Position numbers and translations under genes: made by a program
Notes under the pieces: model-generated
Told to the model about the DNA's origin: nothing
Seen by the model: the letters and a program-made list of their open reading frames with translations, nothing else
Databases searched by the model: none
Shown here: in pieces, positions 41,008-54,125 of the stretch
How the letters are laid out: every line of letters begins with the position of its first letter
Numbering within the stretch: the first letter of the stretch is position 1
Assembly: GCA_018105865.1 (NCBI GenBank)
Contig: CM030835.1
Span: forward strand, 9,163,416 to 9,227,415
Length of the DNA: 64,000 nucleotides
DNA from: Metaphire vulgaris
Lineage: Eukaryota > Annelida > Clitellata > Crassiclitellata > Megascolecidae
Direction: 5' to 3'

Positions 41008-44000
41008 TACACACACACACACACGCTGCAGCGATTGCAATTATGGACGTAGGGCCCAAATGGAGTCTTTGCCCCTGCCCCATGGGGCTGCGCCCCCAAA
41101 CAGGAATGGAGCACACTTATCCGGTTGGGGCCTGCGGCCCTAAAAAGAGGCTTCGCCCTACATCTAAATTTTTATGGTTACAATATCTGCTTGTCCCTGT
41201 GCAAAAACTGGTTCTGTCAAATAAACTCTGACAGGGAAAAGAAGTGGAAAAGAGGGAAAAGGGTTAAAGGGGGTGGGTAAAGGGGAAAAGGTGGGGCAAG
41301 GGGCACAAGGGGCAAAGCGGCAAGGGGCAAGGGAGAAAAGGGGGTCTGGGGCAAAGGTAAGGGGGACGGTTCTGCACCCGAAGCCTAAGGTGCCTTTGGA
41401 GGTGGGCCTGTGGCCTGCTTGGAACCTGATTGACAGCAGCGTGACAGACAGGATAATCACAGGACATAGGAAATTATATTATAGAGGATTTGAAACACCT
41501 GACCTCCATATGCTGAAAGTCAATTCCTATGTACAGTTCATATCAATCTTGAAAATTTAAATTCACCGTCTTGTGGATCATGGATTCATCTGTTTGGAGA
41601 CTGATGGGAGAACCTTCCAGTTGAACGACTCTCTTGCAAATGTACTGTTGAGGATTTGTAACAGATCGACAGATTACCACATCACCGCTGCGTGTGAGAA
41701 AATTACAAACTTTTATCAGTTTTAAAATAAATGAAGCCATCAAAACATCACTAAGTTCTAATAAAAGCAGATTGAGAAAGAAGTTAATTCTATTGGTCTA
41801 ATAATAATTAATTTGTCCGATACAATTCGGCAATGATAAAATCTGTCGAGGAAGGAAGTATACCAAGAAAAAAACAAAATCAGACCAAGGAAGATGCTTA
41901 GGACTGGATGATGAAGACAGATGCACAGTGTCACAAACCTATGCGGAAATCAAAGAGGCAAGGCACAGAGAGGAATGGAAACAATGGAGTCTTGAACCAG
42001 TGTCAAGACAGAGAAAGTGATAATATAATTATATTATCACTTTCTCTGTCTTGAGACAGGTTCAGGACTCCATTGTTTATAATCTGTCACCATAGCATTG
42101 TCAAATAAATTCACATTTTATATCAGAAAATGTCAGTCCTATGTTTTGTAAGACCAAAGTTTGCACACCCAAAACCTGTATAAGATAAAAGGGGGAAAAT
42201 ATGCTGCAAAATGCAATAACAGCAAAGTGCTTGCCATTCAAGTGTTTCTCACGCTATGAGTTACAAATCTCAGGCATTATAGAAACCTAAAATCAAGTCC
42301 ATACAAATCAGAAAATTATTTTACAGCCAAATTTAAAGTGTCTTTCCACACAAAAAATTCATAAGGTTTTTATTAACATATAGGTGAATTCTTCTTGATG
42401 TGATACTTTGTGGAGACCTATTCAATTTGTTTCTCACAAAACTGAAATTGGTCAAATAATATTAATAGAAATGCCATTTTAATGCATTCTTTACCCTCCT
42501 TATGTAAATCATTATGTAAATCCTTTGTAATTCTTTACCATCCTTATGTAAATCTGCTCAAGGCTGCCTACTGCATGGCCAAGAGAAGAGATGGCTATGG
42601 TTAAAGAAAGTGTGAGTACTGCCTTACAATACCAAACCAATTATATACAGACAATCATACACAGTATCAAAGCACCCCTGTTCCAAGTCATTCTAACACC
42701 CTATGCTCTTTGACCTTGATTCAGGCTCAAACAATTACAGTAGAGAACTCAATATTTAAGTTGAAATTAAGATCTGTGTTATGCCTTCATATAATGACAC
42801 TAAATCAAATGTCAGGTTCAGTGACATACATACATACAGAAAGGTATTTACAGACATTACATACATTGAAACACTTCTCCTCCAGACGCTAATGTGCTCT
42901 GTAAGTAAGATATCATCTGGTCTGACATTAGGCAACATGGATGGACCAACGCACTGAAATGTCAAACATTTCAAAGTCTATAGGGCGCTTATAAGCTACA
43001 TGACACATGACAAAATTGTGACATGAAATATGTAAAACGCTGGCCAAGTTTATATGAGACATGTACTTTTAAAAACTGAAAAACATTATTCATATAAACT
43101 AACTTCACCGAGAAATACTAGATCCAGTTCATGTACTAATGTATACACTTTTTAAATTTTGATTTAAACACCTGGATCAGTACTGCCTTCAACTGCTAGC
43201 AAATAATTTTTGATGTTAAGGTTGTGCTCATTCACAAGAATGGTTTGATTTTATATTAATAATTAACCTCTCCAGTCTCCACCTCTTTACTATTTGAGGC
43301 ATAGGTTTTATATACCAAAAACACAAATCTCCACTGGCAGGAAGTCTTGCCAGTCAAAGCATCAAAAATTTACTTGCCTGGAGAGAAACCATTGTGCATG
43401 CTCATAAGTATCATTCACAATAGTTATCAGAAGCAAGCATCAAAAATGAAATTTATATATATAAATGCTTTTTGTTCTCGTTAAGGCTTCACGTAGTTGA
43501 AGTCAATCCTTTGGACATGCATAATGCTCAAACCGTTGCTGGAATGGAAGACATCTCCTATAATCTTCAGTCAGTGACACATTTTTACCCATGCCAGGAG
43601 AATGTAAGTGATTACTTCTACACATGCATATTGGATTCTTGCCAGACAAGCAAATTTTTAAGCTTTGGCTGCCAAAGCTTCATAACAGGGGAGCCTCATC
43701 CGTAAGAAAATTACCTATTAAAATTAAGCTCCTGGTTGCCTAAAACAGGGTAAAAGAGCTCTAAAATGCAACATCTATAACAAACATTAAATGAAGTTAG
43801 AATGTTATGATTTAAATATACTATGTGATAATTGAATGGGATTAAAAAGTCAAGTGACTAAATACAGGCTCCATTATATTAATATAAAATATATAAATAC
43901 TTACAACAACAAAATCAGCCACATGTTCAAATGTGCAGTGTGCAATACATCCACACTGTACAACAGTAATACCGATTCCAAAAGCTTTTGACAAAATCTT

Positions 44001-44009
44001 CCTAAGCAT
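40001..44009 (-). CDS. IMMP1L: Mitochondrial inner membrane protease subunit 1
   Basis: Signal-peptidase-like serine/lysine protease of the mitochondrial inner membrane (family S26), which trims sorting signals from intermembrane-space proteins together with IMMP2L. Predicted 157 aa; human is 166. Exons on the minus strand: 44009-43905, 42953-42865, 41687-41567, 40865-40755, 40048-40001. Phases are 0, 2, 0, 0 and all junctions are GT-AG. Exon 1 is [10 protein letters not shown]...[12 protein letters not shown]. Exon 2 holds GPSMLP with the nucleophile Ser40. Exon 3 holds GDVVICRSV and ICKRV with the general base Lys83, in register with yeast Imp1. Exon 4 has [12 protein letters not shown] and [15 protein letters not shown]. 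The 16-codon last exon encodes [10 protein letters not shown] and a stop. A CpG-richer stretch near 44.8-45.2 kb is a plausible promoter. The last exon ends only 47 bp from a hAT insertion, with TA repeats between them. Confidence 0.95.
40495..40640 (-). mobile_element. LINE 3' fragment (IMMP1L intron 4)
   Basis: AAGTAAGTAAAGTAAGTAAGTAAA tail (24 bp, TTAC repeats on element strand), then CCTATAGCGCTGCCCGAAAG and CAAGCGCTCAATTTGGG. The reverse complement closely matches 56040-56196. Confidence 0.65.
40953..40999. repeat. (TA)n with (CA)n end
   Basis: TA array followed by ACACAC in IMMP1L intron 3, just before the G-rich block. Confidence 0.95.
41030..41425. repeat. G/purine-rich block (IMMP1L intron 3)
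   Basis: Left part has G/C-rich imperfect repeats (GGGCCCAAATGG, GGGGCTGCGCCCCC, GGCCTGCGGCC). 41234-41370 is almost pure purine on the plus strand, with many GGGG runs, and could form G-quadruplex or triplex DNA. Origin unknown. Confidence 0.6.
41981..42076. repeat. 96-bp near-perfect hairpin (IMMP1L intron 2)
   Basis: Two 48-bp arms meet with essentially no loop at 42028/42029. They start ACAATGGAGTC on the left and end GACTCCATTGT on the right, with GACAGAGAAAGTGATAATAT next to the centre. I count about four mismatches. Confidence 0.9.
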
Positions 44010-44699
44010 GGCTCTGACAATGGCTATAACAAGCAAACATATTTACTAATCTGATAAGTTTTGGATGATATAATATCCCAGTGTTATCAACTGCCAGTAA
44101 TTTCAAGTACCGGTAATATTTGGTTAACTGCATATGTCCCTGAAATAGGACAATAACTGGGGAAAACATTGTAATGTAATGCATAAATAAAAACGCTTTT
44201 CAATTAATACAATAGTTCCTTACTACTGTGACAATCACGGGACCAAACAAACAAACTGTGGTAAATATCTACCGGTACACGCACTGAACATCCAAAAAAC
44301 AACCTATTTTTCATTGACAGTAATGATAGGGCAGGCTCATATGGCTTTTATCAACTGGCAACAAGATGAGTGAGATGGTCTCCCATTGACTTCCTCACAA
44401 ACAATTAGGAATGAACAATTTGTTGAAGGTCAGTACGCAACGGATAGGGTCAAATTCAAATGCATTACCCTGATTGCATGGCAAAATTCTACAGCTAGTC
44501 CAGCACAGCCAGACCAGATCCGGACCGGATCATTCCATTGCTCAATAAACACACTAGTAAAAATGCTAATAAATTGTTAAGAGAGATGCTTATTTTTGCC
44601 AAAGCATCCATAACACACGCCTGCTGCACTTATAAGAAATAAGATTCAACACCTGATAAACAATATTCGAACAGATTCATTGCTGATTCAAAAACACAA

Positions 44700-45200
44700 A
44701 TACCCTTATGCAGCACCAAAACATACAACTGCTTTGGATATGTTACTGACTTTCTCACTGTAAGATTTTTTGAGCCCTGCTGTGTCATTATGCCATTGAC
44801 AAGTAGAAGACGAGTATATGTGTTAGCCGCGGCTAGAGGAGACAATTATCAACAAACTAGGCAAAACGAATTCCCGTCTGATTGGCTGGTTATCGGTGGC
44901 GTCAAGAAGTGTGTATGAAACTAAAGACTGGCCAAGCATCTTTAAATGGCTCTGACGCTCAATAGGAGTAACGCTATAAAGGCATTATTGGACTAAGTCA
45001 CTCAAAACCTTTCGGGATGACTTATTATTGGATCTGACCAGCAAGCATAACGATTCCGCTTCGGAGCGACCGGCAAGAGCGTTACAAGAATGACTCCATA
45101 GAATCCATAGATGTTTAGTTAGCCAAAACCCACGAAAACACTACTGTGACCAGTAAATCAATAATGTTGACATCTATTCGATGATAAGTTCCACACATTT
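44700..45200 (-). promoter_or_regulatory. Probable IMMP1L promoter region
   Basis: CpG dinucleotides reappear here (for example GTTAGCCGCGGCTAG near 44823 and CGGAGCGACCGGC near 45064) after almost 3 kb of CpG-poor intron, 0.7-1.2 kb upstream of the first coding exon. This fits an unmethylated promoter, but no start site is visible and the assignment rests on position and composition only. Confidence 0.3.
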
Positions 45201-45716
45201 ATCAAGCTATTTAAGAGAAACTTTGTTACAATTTAGCAATAGAAATAAATAAATCACAGAAAAATCTGAAATTACTCGAATTCAAAGCATCAAACTTCGC
45301 TCAAAGATACTGGAGCTGACACTAGACATTTGGAAAAACCGTCTCCGTCTACTCAAAAGCAAGCAGCTGATAGAATAAATGTTCGAGACAATAAGTTTGA
45401 AACTTGTACAATTGCATCAAAATAGTGCCCGACAATAAAACGGCAAATATCGGCATAATTTTGTTAACTTGCCTTCATTTGTCTATTACGCTTGTAACAT
45501 ATTGCTCGTTTTAATCACCTATTGCAAATAGGTCACAGTTTAATTCTATTGCTCATTTTTGTTCGTTTTTAGTTTCATTATCACCTTTTTCATCATTGTG
45601 TCGCCTGGAGAGAGGAGGTCTGTAGTGCAAAATTGCCAATCTTCCACGAGTAGTGCCCCCCGTCAGAGAGCAGTGTATCTATACGCGCTCTATTGCAGAA
45701 GATCCGTCTCTGATCT

Positions 45717-45860
45717 CAGTGGCTATTCTAGCCACCTAGACATTGGGGGAATTTAAAATTGGGGGAGACATTGGGGAGGTCATACTACTTGCCAAATTTT
45801 TTTGGGGAAAATTCAAACTTGGGGGAAAATTTCCCCAGAGAAAGCCTAGAATAAACATGG
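45717..45860. mobile_element. hAT-like MITE, ATTCTAG family
   Basis: Starts CAGTGGCTATTCTAGCC, ends GCCTAGAATAAACATGG, with perfect 8-bp duplication TCTGATCT. G-rich interior (ACATTGGGGGAA, AACTTGGGGG). Confidence 0.8.
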
Positions 45861-47545
45861 TCTGATCTTCTGAATCAAAAAAGTCGGTTCCGTCCGTGGA
45901 GGGTGTTCGTTACTAGTTATAGCACAGACAGGTTTCATGGACAGGTACTGTATATCTGAATATTCATTTACATTCTGTGCACAGTCACTTTAGTCATCCA
46001 TGAAGCCCTAATTGTCGTTCCTTCTGATGGCAACACAACTCATCTGTCTTAATCTTGACATTCTTTGAGTGAAGTCCAGTAGCTGTTATTTTTTGCATAT
46101 TTAGTTTTCTGTTGGTGCTTGTAATATGTTGCTATGTTCATAAGATGGGTAAGAATGGCTTGGGGCTAGTCATTCTGGTCTCTGCTTCGTTTTATCATCA
46201 ATCTATCTTTCTAGTTAGTTAAATACAGCACGTGTTTCTGCAATTCCCAGATATGATGAAAATGCTGAAGCAATTAATGACTGCTTATTATAAAACTTTC
46301 CTTTCAGGAAGTTTCTGCTACCTGTACATTTAACAATTATTTATTATGCCAGAATTCTGCATTAAAACCTAAAACCTATTTAATTTTGTAAACAGCCACT
46401 AGTACTGTTACAGGCTTACAGCACAGTTGCAAGCTGTTCTAAATATGACATAGAAGACAGAAACTTCTATTTACATGTACATCATGCTCATATATTTTAA
46501 TCAAATAGCAAACAAAAAACTTGTTTTTGCATAAGTCAGAAAATAATTACAAGAATTAGAATAAGATCACATTTTAACTACAGTGTATTTATTTTTAAAT
46601 ACAATTTTCATAGCTGTTGAGCATTAGCATGGAAAGCTGCATGAAAATGTTAAATTTCCATCAGAATTCCTCTACAAAGAGGCAATGCCTTGCTATCAAG
46701 CAAAATATCTGTCAGCACAGCAACAGTAGACAAAATTTTTGACCCTTGCATATTTGATTGCTTTGCAGTGACCACGTCAACTGATGTCATTCAAAACTGG
46801 GCTGTACCCCTTTTTACTTGGCACAATATTGCCTCCAGTCAGTTACGGAAAGAATATGAATATGCAAGCAATATTCAAACGGCATCTCAAATTTCTCTCG
46901 GTAATCAACAAAAGAACACAGTTCTGTTTCCTTCGGGGCTATTCTTCTTACAGACAGCCAATTAAAACCACAGATGGCTTCATAACGAGAACTTTCTGTA
47001 AATTCAATCTCAATAATATAAATGGTCCCCATCGTCATTAAAAAACAAGGACATAATTGATAAACGAGTGATCAAACATTGACCTATATTTTAAAATAGA
47101 ATTACAACTCGTCTTACAATGAACAAGGTAAAATTCAGTGCAACAACCCCAGTAAAATTTATGAAAAGATCAAGAAAACTTATCCAGCAATCATTATAAT
47201 CACAGCGATAGCTATCCTGTATTTGACTTTAGTCTCACAAGTCTCTCTCTCTCTCTGTCGCTCTCTCTCTCTCCTTGTGGGTACCAGTTAGCGATTTCAG
47301 CACTTATGATTTCCCAGGCAATGCACTTATTAAATTATATTCAACATCATGTCCTGGTACTCTAAAAATTACTTTTTAAACCCAAATAGCAATTGAGTGT
47401 GGCCCAAAAAGGGCCATATATTTTGCTATGCAACTCGAACAATATCCAAATCTTTCAGCCTCTGTGACAACCTGCAGCATAAGATATCACAAAAGAAAGA
47501 CTAGAGAGATCAGCGAGACTGAATTTCTACATTGACCTAAAGCCA

Positions 47546-50500
47546 TCAGTGCTGTGATTGCTCCTGCATTGACACTTTCTTTGGAGTGCCAACAGCTTGA
47601 TTTGGAGGGTTTCTGTTTATTTTTTCAAACAATTTGTTGGCAATATATATTACACCGGAAAAGAGCTTCAATGGAAAAACCTTTGGACTTTCACTACAAT
47701 CAGAAACACAAAACATTGACAAAACACAAAACATTGACAAACACTGATCAATGCAAACTCTTTAAAACTCACATACAGTATACACAATAGCATGTATTAT
47801 GACTATTCCTTCAAGACATTATAACCTGATAATTACAGTAACAAACCAATTCATTTATATCACTTTCAGCTACATAAAATGTAAACTAACACAATTTTGA
47901 CAGATACACTAAAAACCTAGAAGTGAAAGACACCAACAAATTAACCTCTCTGATAGGTTCATTTCTATTAAGTAAAAGTATCACTGAACAAGAAATAAGT
48001 AAAATAACATTTGACAATTACTCTATGCCAGTTTCTGAACAGTTCAGAGTACAGTTTTAGAGTGCAATTAGTAGACAACAAAGTGCAGACCTCTATTCCA
48101 AAATGCCTTAATTAATATTGAATCTCAATGTTTACGACTAATATTTATATTACACCCTTAGGCAGATAAAACAGATATCTAGAATAACAACAAAACTGCT
48201 CTTAAATTTATGGTCACATTCAAAATGGCGAAAAATTCACTTTACTCACGCTGTCTGAAAATCTGGTTTTGCAGCGTCAGCGCTAATGATAAAGAGTGGA
48301 AACAAAATGGAAAAAACACAACCACTAAAACATAAAAAAATTCCATAAAATTAAATAAAAATTATAAGTCAGTAACTGCAATATAGGCAAACTTCATGTT
48401 TTACTCAACTCTAATTGTAAGTCATTAACGTTTAGCAAGGATTTCCTATGATTAAATATCAAACCTAAGGCAGAATGCCTGCATTGAGAATATTTAGAAC
48501 AAAGAAATTCTACAATCGAGTTTGAATGGTACACACTTAAAATTTATTAATAAAAACGAATAAAGAACAGTATTTACATAATTTGGTAAGGCTACATAAT
48601 TCCAAACATCAACAGTAAAACTATATATATTGAACACAAAATGCGATTAATAACTCGGACTTGCCTAACAAAAAATGATGATGGGAGCGATGTAAGAAGA
48701 GCCAGCGGGAGCCCAAACCCCATAAAGTATGGCCAGTTGTGTTCTATGCGTGAAACACGCTTGTGAACTGGCAAACCTATAGAAATTAAACAATCAGAAA
48801 CAAAAATAACAATGCCAATGATTATAATAAAAGGGACCAATGGTTGACAAACACACCTCTAACATTAATTTAAGACCTAGCAGTTTTATTATAAACTAGA
48901 AACTTTTGTTCAACTTCAAAGTTCAATGATAAATGATGACGGTAGTGATGTAAAGTCTGCATGAAACCAATGGAATTAGCAGGAAATGGTGGGACGGGAA
49001 AGAGATGAAGCAGAATTTAATGGGATAAATAATCAGAGAAAGAAAAAAAGGCAAAGATATAGCAAAATAATTAAGCATAAAAGAATGAGGAAGAGGCACA
49101 TTCTTAAGAAGTATATTCTTCACAAAGCTACACACATAGAGAAACAAAGAAAGAGCAAACAACAAACACCTTAACAGCCTTATGTCTGCACCCCACCCCA
49201 ATCTAGGGCAACTGGCCCCTAAGTATTTACAATATTACTTAATGCTGTTCAACTGTTCAATATCAATTGTGAACAACTAAGAAGTCACCAGAACTGTAGA
49301 CTGGGCAGCATCTTGATGAACAAAACAACATCACTAGAGGTCCCAAAACTAAGCTCCAAAACACAACTTCTAATTCAAACTGTTTCAAATGAACATTTCA
49401 GAAAACAGAATAATAAAGACAAAGAACTGAACAGAACTTTTTAAGAAATAAACATGCATGCCACATACTCATGTTAAACCAAGTGTATTCGAATGCATAA
49501 AGCGAATACAGAAGACACATGTGCAGTATGTAGACGACCTCTCCAATGCCATGGATTGGCAACAGCTTAGCAAGCATACCCTATGGAAAAAAACAGAAAG
49601 CAGTAACTTCAATAATCACCATAAATTTAGTGTGCCTAATTCAATAAATAATTCTCAAAATACAACAGATATAAACGAAAACAATTCCTATAATAGCCAA
49701 TAAATGAAGAGATGCACATTAGATAATACCATCAGCTAAAAGAAAAGCAACAAATCATGCTCACTTTGGGCTTATTTGCTTATATTTTGAGATGCTAAGA
49801 CACCTATTTACACATAATGGTCTGAAGCTGGTTTGCATGAAAGAAATGTATAAATGCATTCGACAATAATATAGTTTAACTGACGAATAATTCAAGTCTT
49901 TCGTTTCATGGGTGGATCAAGTAGCTAATTCAAATTCCTTAAGCAAACAAATAAAAAATTCTTACTCTGTCAAAAGACATAAGTGAATAAAGTGCTTTAT
50001 TAAGTAAAAGGTAGTCCTATACTGGAACGAGCGTAGGGTCTATCGCTGATCTATGTGTACTAGGCAAACATCAACGCAGGTGGCTTATGCTATTAATCTA
50101 GAGTAGTTTTGCGATTGCTTTCTCCAGACCCGCATTTTACCTTTGCAGCTTAATGATGCTACTAATTTATTGATGCCTAATCAACGAAAGGCTTGGTTGG
50201 CTGCTGGCACTATGACTAGATTCAAGGATGGTCAGTTGGTCACCCATCCAAGTACTAACCGCACTTAACATTGCTTAACTTTTGTGTTCTGACGAGAACC
50301 GGTTGCACAACGCCAAGTAGGCTGATTAAGTAAGAAATAGTTATGTTTGTGCAGAATTTAATGAGATTAACCTGAATCAGAAAAAGTCCCTGCATAGTCA
50401 GACTGAACAATATGTCAGCAACCAGAGCACTGAAGCCCTGACGAAATCTTGGACGACCTCGTGATGTACGAAATGCACAGTCAGCAATGTCCTACACGAG

Positions 50501-52950
50501 AAATTAATCTAATTCAAGAAACCGACGTACAAAAATTTCATTAAAACTTAAGCAAATGAGCAGATCTACTCTGCACAATACTAATTTCAAGAATTGTAAT
50601 GAAGTAAGCATGATCAGTTTGTAAATATTATCTGCAGTGGGATATTTCTACAAAGGCCTAATTAGATTTGATCTGGCAAAATAAACGTAGCACAAAAAAT
50701 GTACAATTATTTTGTATAAGAAAAAATTGGGGGCTTGTGTTAGAAGGGGCTATAACATACAGAATAAGGAAGACTAAAAGCCTAACCTAAAATTTTTCAG
50801 ATTGGTGCACTTTCTTATAAGTATGGTATTATACAAACAAAACTTAGTCAACTGAATTTATTAGTTTGCCAACTACATTTATTTATTCCTGCATACGTGT
50901 CTAAGCTAGTCATTAAAAGTCATATTCAGTGCATATTTGAGTTTTATTGTTTTTTAAAATTTGATGCATTCAACTGTTTATATAACCAAAACCAACTTAC
51001 TTGAAACCAAAATCCATTTACGATCTTGCTAAGCAGAAACAAAGGTAGTACCCAAAAAGCACTAAATGCCCACGAAAGCACTGGGCCCACGTACGACCAA
51101 ACATTTCCATATGTAGACGAATTACCTAAAATTCCATAACTTCAAAAATGCCACTGCGTCATCACAGTTAAAGAGTCATCTGGTGGATATATAAACACAT
51201 TCAGAGGGTAGGAACTTCAACATTTCTACGTTAAAAGACAACTCCTGTTGTTTTAATTTATACAATTATTATTAGTAATTTTACAGGGCAACATTGCAGT
51301 AACGCAGCTGTGCTGGACCAAAAATGGTGCTCAAATATTAATTGCTATTTTAAATGGAATTAATATAATAACAAATTGCAAAGATCAAGTAATATGCATA
51401 TTAGAAAAAGTCATCCACTTTCTATGCATTATTACAGATAAAGACCATCATTATTCAGATGTGCCAAACAGCTCTGAAGTGTGTTATCCAATTATGACCC
51501 ACAGTGAAAATGACAGTGATTCAAAGTTGCCAAGTATCAAGCTGACAAATAACTTCAACAAACAAAATTATAGATCACCCTACATTTCTCAGCAACAGCA
51601 CAGTAAAAAAAACAACCACCAACACATAATTAATTCAATACAGCTGTTCTACTCAAAATCCAATTAAGTTCTAAAAGAATGCTTTAGATCAGGTTCATCA
51701 CCAATTCACCATCAATTACTCTTTGCCTTGACAATTAACCACAGTGTCAACACCAATAACTCAACAGTGGTAATTGTATGATAAATGCAGATGAAAGTTA
51801 CAAGAGACAATTACCAATTATTTTCTGTGTTAGAAACTCCAAACCAGGAAGAACAGCACCGTAGAACACAAGCAAACTAAGCTAAAAACATAACACATTA
51901 TTCTCTCAATAACTATTTAAAGCAACCAGAAACTTAAAACGCAAACAATATCATAGAGTACATTAAGAATAATTTTGGCAAGCAACTTGTAATCTACAAA
52001 ATTTCTTAACGCACAAAGATGCTGAAATGCTTGCTATGGAACATTTCACCAAACAGTGGTCATAATATTTTAAATATCTTTCATAAAGCAGTACTATTTA
52101 CCCAGAAGACGCCTCCGTTCCAAAAACAACACATAACAATCCTTTGAAAGAGTTTTGGTGGGCTAAGAACACACAAATAGTGCCACTATTCACAATTATA
52201 TCAGTAAAATGCAATAAAATGTTCATTGGCAAGAGAATTATTAAATTATGTAAGCAAACAACATACCAATATAAAATGATATACATCAATGCATCTCATG
52301 ATAAAATCCATAAAATCATGTACAAATACAAAATACAGAATGCAAAAATTGTCTTAACTTGGTCAAAACTGTTGATACCACAGTAAAAAAATTGTGTCCA
52401 TTATTCTGCATAAGGGGAAAAATTACATGTGTAAAAAGTTCAGCACAAACAGCTTGGTTAACCTGCCATTCTGTGACTAGAAAGTCAAGTTAGTTTGATT
52501 ACTTTGGCAAGCAATAATAGAAGTTTACGGCAATACTATGCAGGCCATGCAATAATTTTAGATGAAGCAATGTTGGTGCCAAGTTAAATGGCAAAGATGC
52601 AAATTCATATGGGTGATAGATGGGGATTATGAAAAGTGGGACATTGGACAGTACTTACACAAGCTTTACACCAAGTATATTCTCACATATAAAAGTTACC
52701 CAACTGAGCAAAAAATCAATATCGTATCAAATCCCAACCTTTGTTTTTTGACACTACTAGGATTAGTCTTCAGTCGCTCGGCACGTCTTCTCGCAAGAAC
52801 CGTGCGTGGTGGCGATTGCTGGGTTTTCAGCTTCTGCTCCTCGAGTGCATCAGCCTCTTTGCTGATACTGTAGACCCTCAGCATTCCTACCACTGAATCT
52901 TGGACGCCGTGAACCATGCCTTTTACAATTATTCTCAACATATCAACCAT
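47546..52950 (-). CDS. EI24: EI24, ER autophagy transmembrane protein
   Basis: Homologue of etoposide-induced 2.4 (EI24/PIG8/EPG-4), a multi-pass ER membrane protein needed for autophagy and linked to p53 and growth control. Predicted 334 aa; human is 340. Exons on the minus strand: 52950-52739, 52141-52102, 51881-51815, 51125-51001, 50491-50372, 49580-49469, 48776-48665, 48324-48250, 47687-47546. All reading phases agree across junctions. Recognisable blocks in order: [137 protein letters not shown]. Exon 2 is only 40 nt. The intron after exon 7 starts with GC (AG|GCAAGT); frame and homology require it. The first donor (AG|GTTGGG) is weak but is likewise fixed by phase. Confidence 0.95.
50188..50327 (-). 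mobile_element. 5S rRNA-derived SINE (EI24 intron 5)
   Basis: On the minus strand the sequence reads AACCGGTTCTCGTCAGAACA, AAAGTTAAGCAATGTTAAG, GGTTAGTACTTGGATGGGTG and ACC. That follows animal 5S rRNA from the central promoter region to loop E. The 5' end of 5S is missing and the tail (AGTGCCAGCAGCC) is not 5S, so this is a SINE3-type element or 5S pseudogene. Confidence 0.8.
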
Positions 52951-54125
52951 TTTTGATGATGTCTGCTGTTACCAGTGAAACCTCTGCTCATATAACCATA
53001 ACTTCCTCGAATTTTGTCAAATTGACCTCTCTGACCAAATATACCGCTGAAATATCAAACAAGATTCACACAAAAGCAACTGAAACAACTGTAACAGAAA
53101 TCACAAAAATAAAAGGAAATGTCAAAAAGACAGAACAAAGCACCAATAGTCTTCATTTGAAAAGTTTTCAAGAATAAAAAAGCAACTTAAAATTCATTAA
53201 TATGCACTTCCCCTTCAAATACTCAAATTATTCTTTGTAAACACACCATACACTCATAAATTCAATCCCACCATTTCCACATCTGCCTATTTTTTATCAC
53301 TATTTGATCAAGATTTAACTATTGAAATGCAACCAACACATTTTTTAAAATTTAACTGCATATCTCACAACTTTCTGGCCTCTGCTTAAACTCGTGTTCT
53401 TAGTAATCCAACAAAATTTTTATAATGCTAATGCAGTGCACTAATTTTGGGAAAATGGCTCAGTTATTTAAATGCATATCCTCATTTCTTTTGGGGAATA
53501 GGTTGCGGCAAGATAATACCACTGGAAAATACTTCTATGAAGTGAGGAGAATTGATGTAAAATTGTTGCTATAGGATATCCACAAATAAAATATTATTTG
53601 TTTATCAAAAGATCTTGGTGAGATAGTTAGCAGTAATTGGTGAGTCGAAAAAATACTGCTGACCCTGTGAATTTCTTAGGGAAAATTATTCCAGACGTGA
53701 GATACAGTGCAGAAGATTGAGTGATTCGAGAATTTCAGAGTAGTGGCAACTGGTCGGGCGGTAGGCGGTAGTCAGACAAGAAGCTGACCGAAGCGGCTAA
53801 TTTGTAAGCAGGTCTCATAGAAACGGACGCTCAGTGCATAATCATGGCGCTATAGCAGTTCCTCCGTTAACTGATCAACAATCCAGTGTCTAGCACTGAC
53901 ATTCTAAAAGATAGTGAAACTCACGACAAAAATCGCTGTCGAAATCATAATTTCTCAAAACGTTTTAAATACGAAAAGTGCATTTCCACAGTTAAAACTC
54001 TCGCGAAATTTCACAAAATCAAAGCCATTAGAATCGAAAGACTTCTCCCGAAAACAATTAAATAATCACCACCATAGAATTTACATTAAATTCTATGCAA
54101 TAATGCAACCACCAATGAATTGTTA

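Larger units (their letters stand above)
44010..47545. other. Intergenic, IMMP1L to EI24
   Basis: IMMP1L starts leftward at 44009 and EI24 ends at 47546. No gene recognised. It includes the IMMP1L promoter region, one MITE (45717-45860) and a CT microsatellite near 47245. The rest is AT-rich and CpG-poor. Confidence 0.5.

Noticed and set aside
41981..42076. microRNA precursor
   Set aside because: The arms meet without a loop and pair almost perfectly over 48 bp, unlike a normal pre-miRNA; kept only as a hairpin.
43472..43705. Plus-strand frame of 77 codons in IMMP1L intron 1
   Set aside because: No recognisable domain, opposite strand to the gene, AT-rich intronic composition.
48923..49201. 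Hydrophobic 92-codon minus frame in EI24 intron 6
   Set aside because: Does not match EI24; the neighbouring exons join in phase without it.
50188..50327. Functional 5S rRNA gene
   Set aside because: The 5S 5' end is missing and the 3' part is unrelated sequence.
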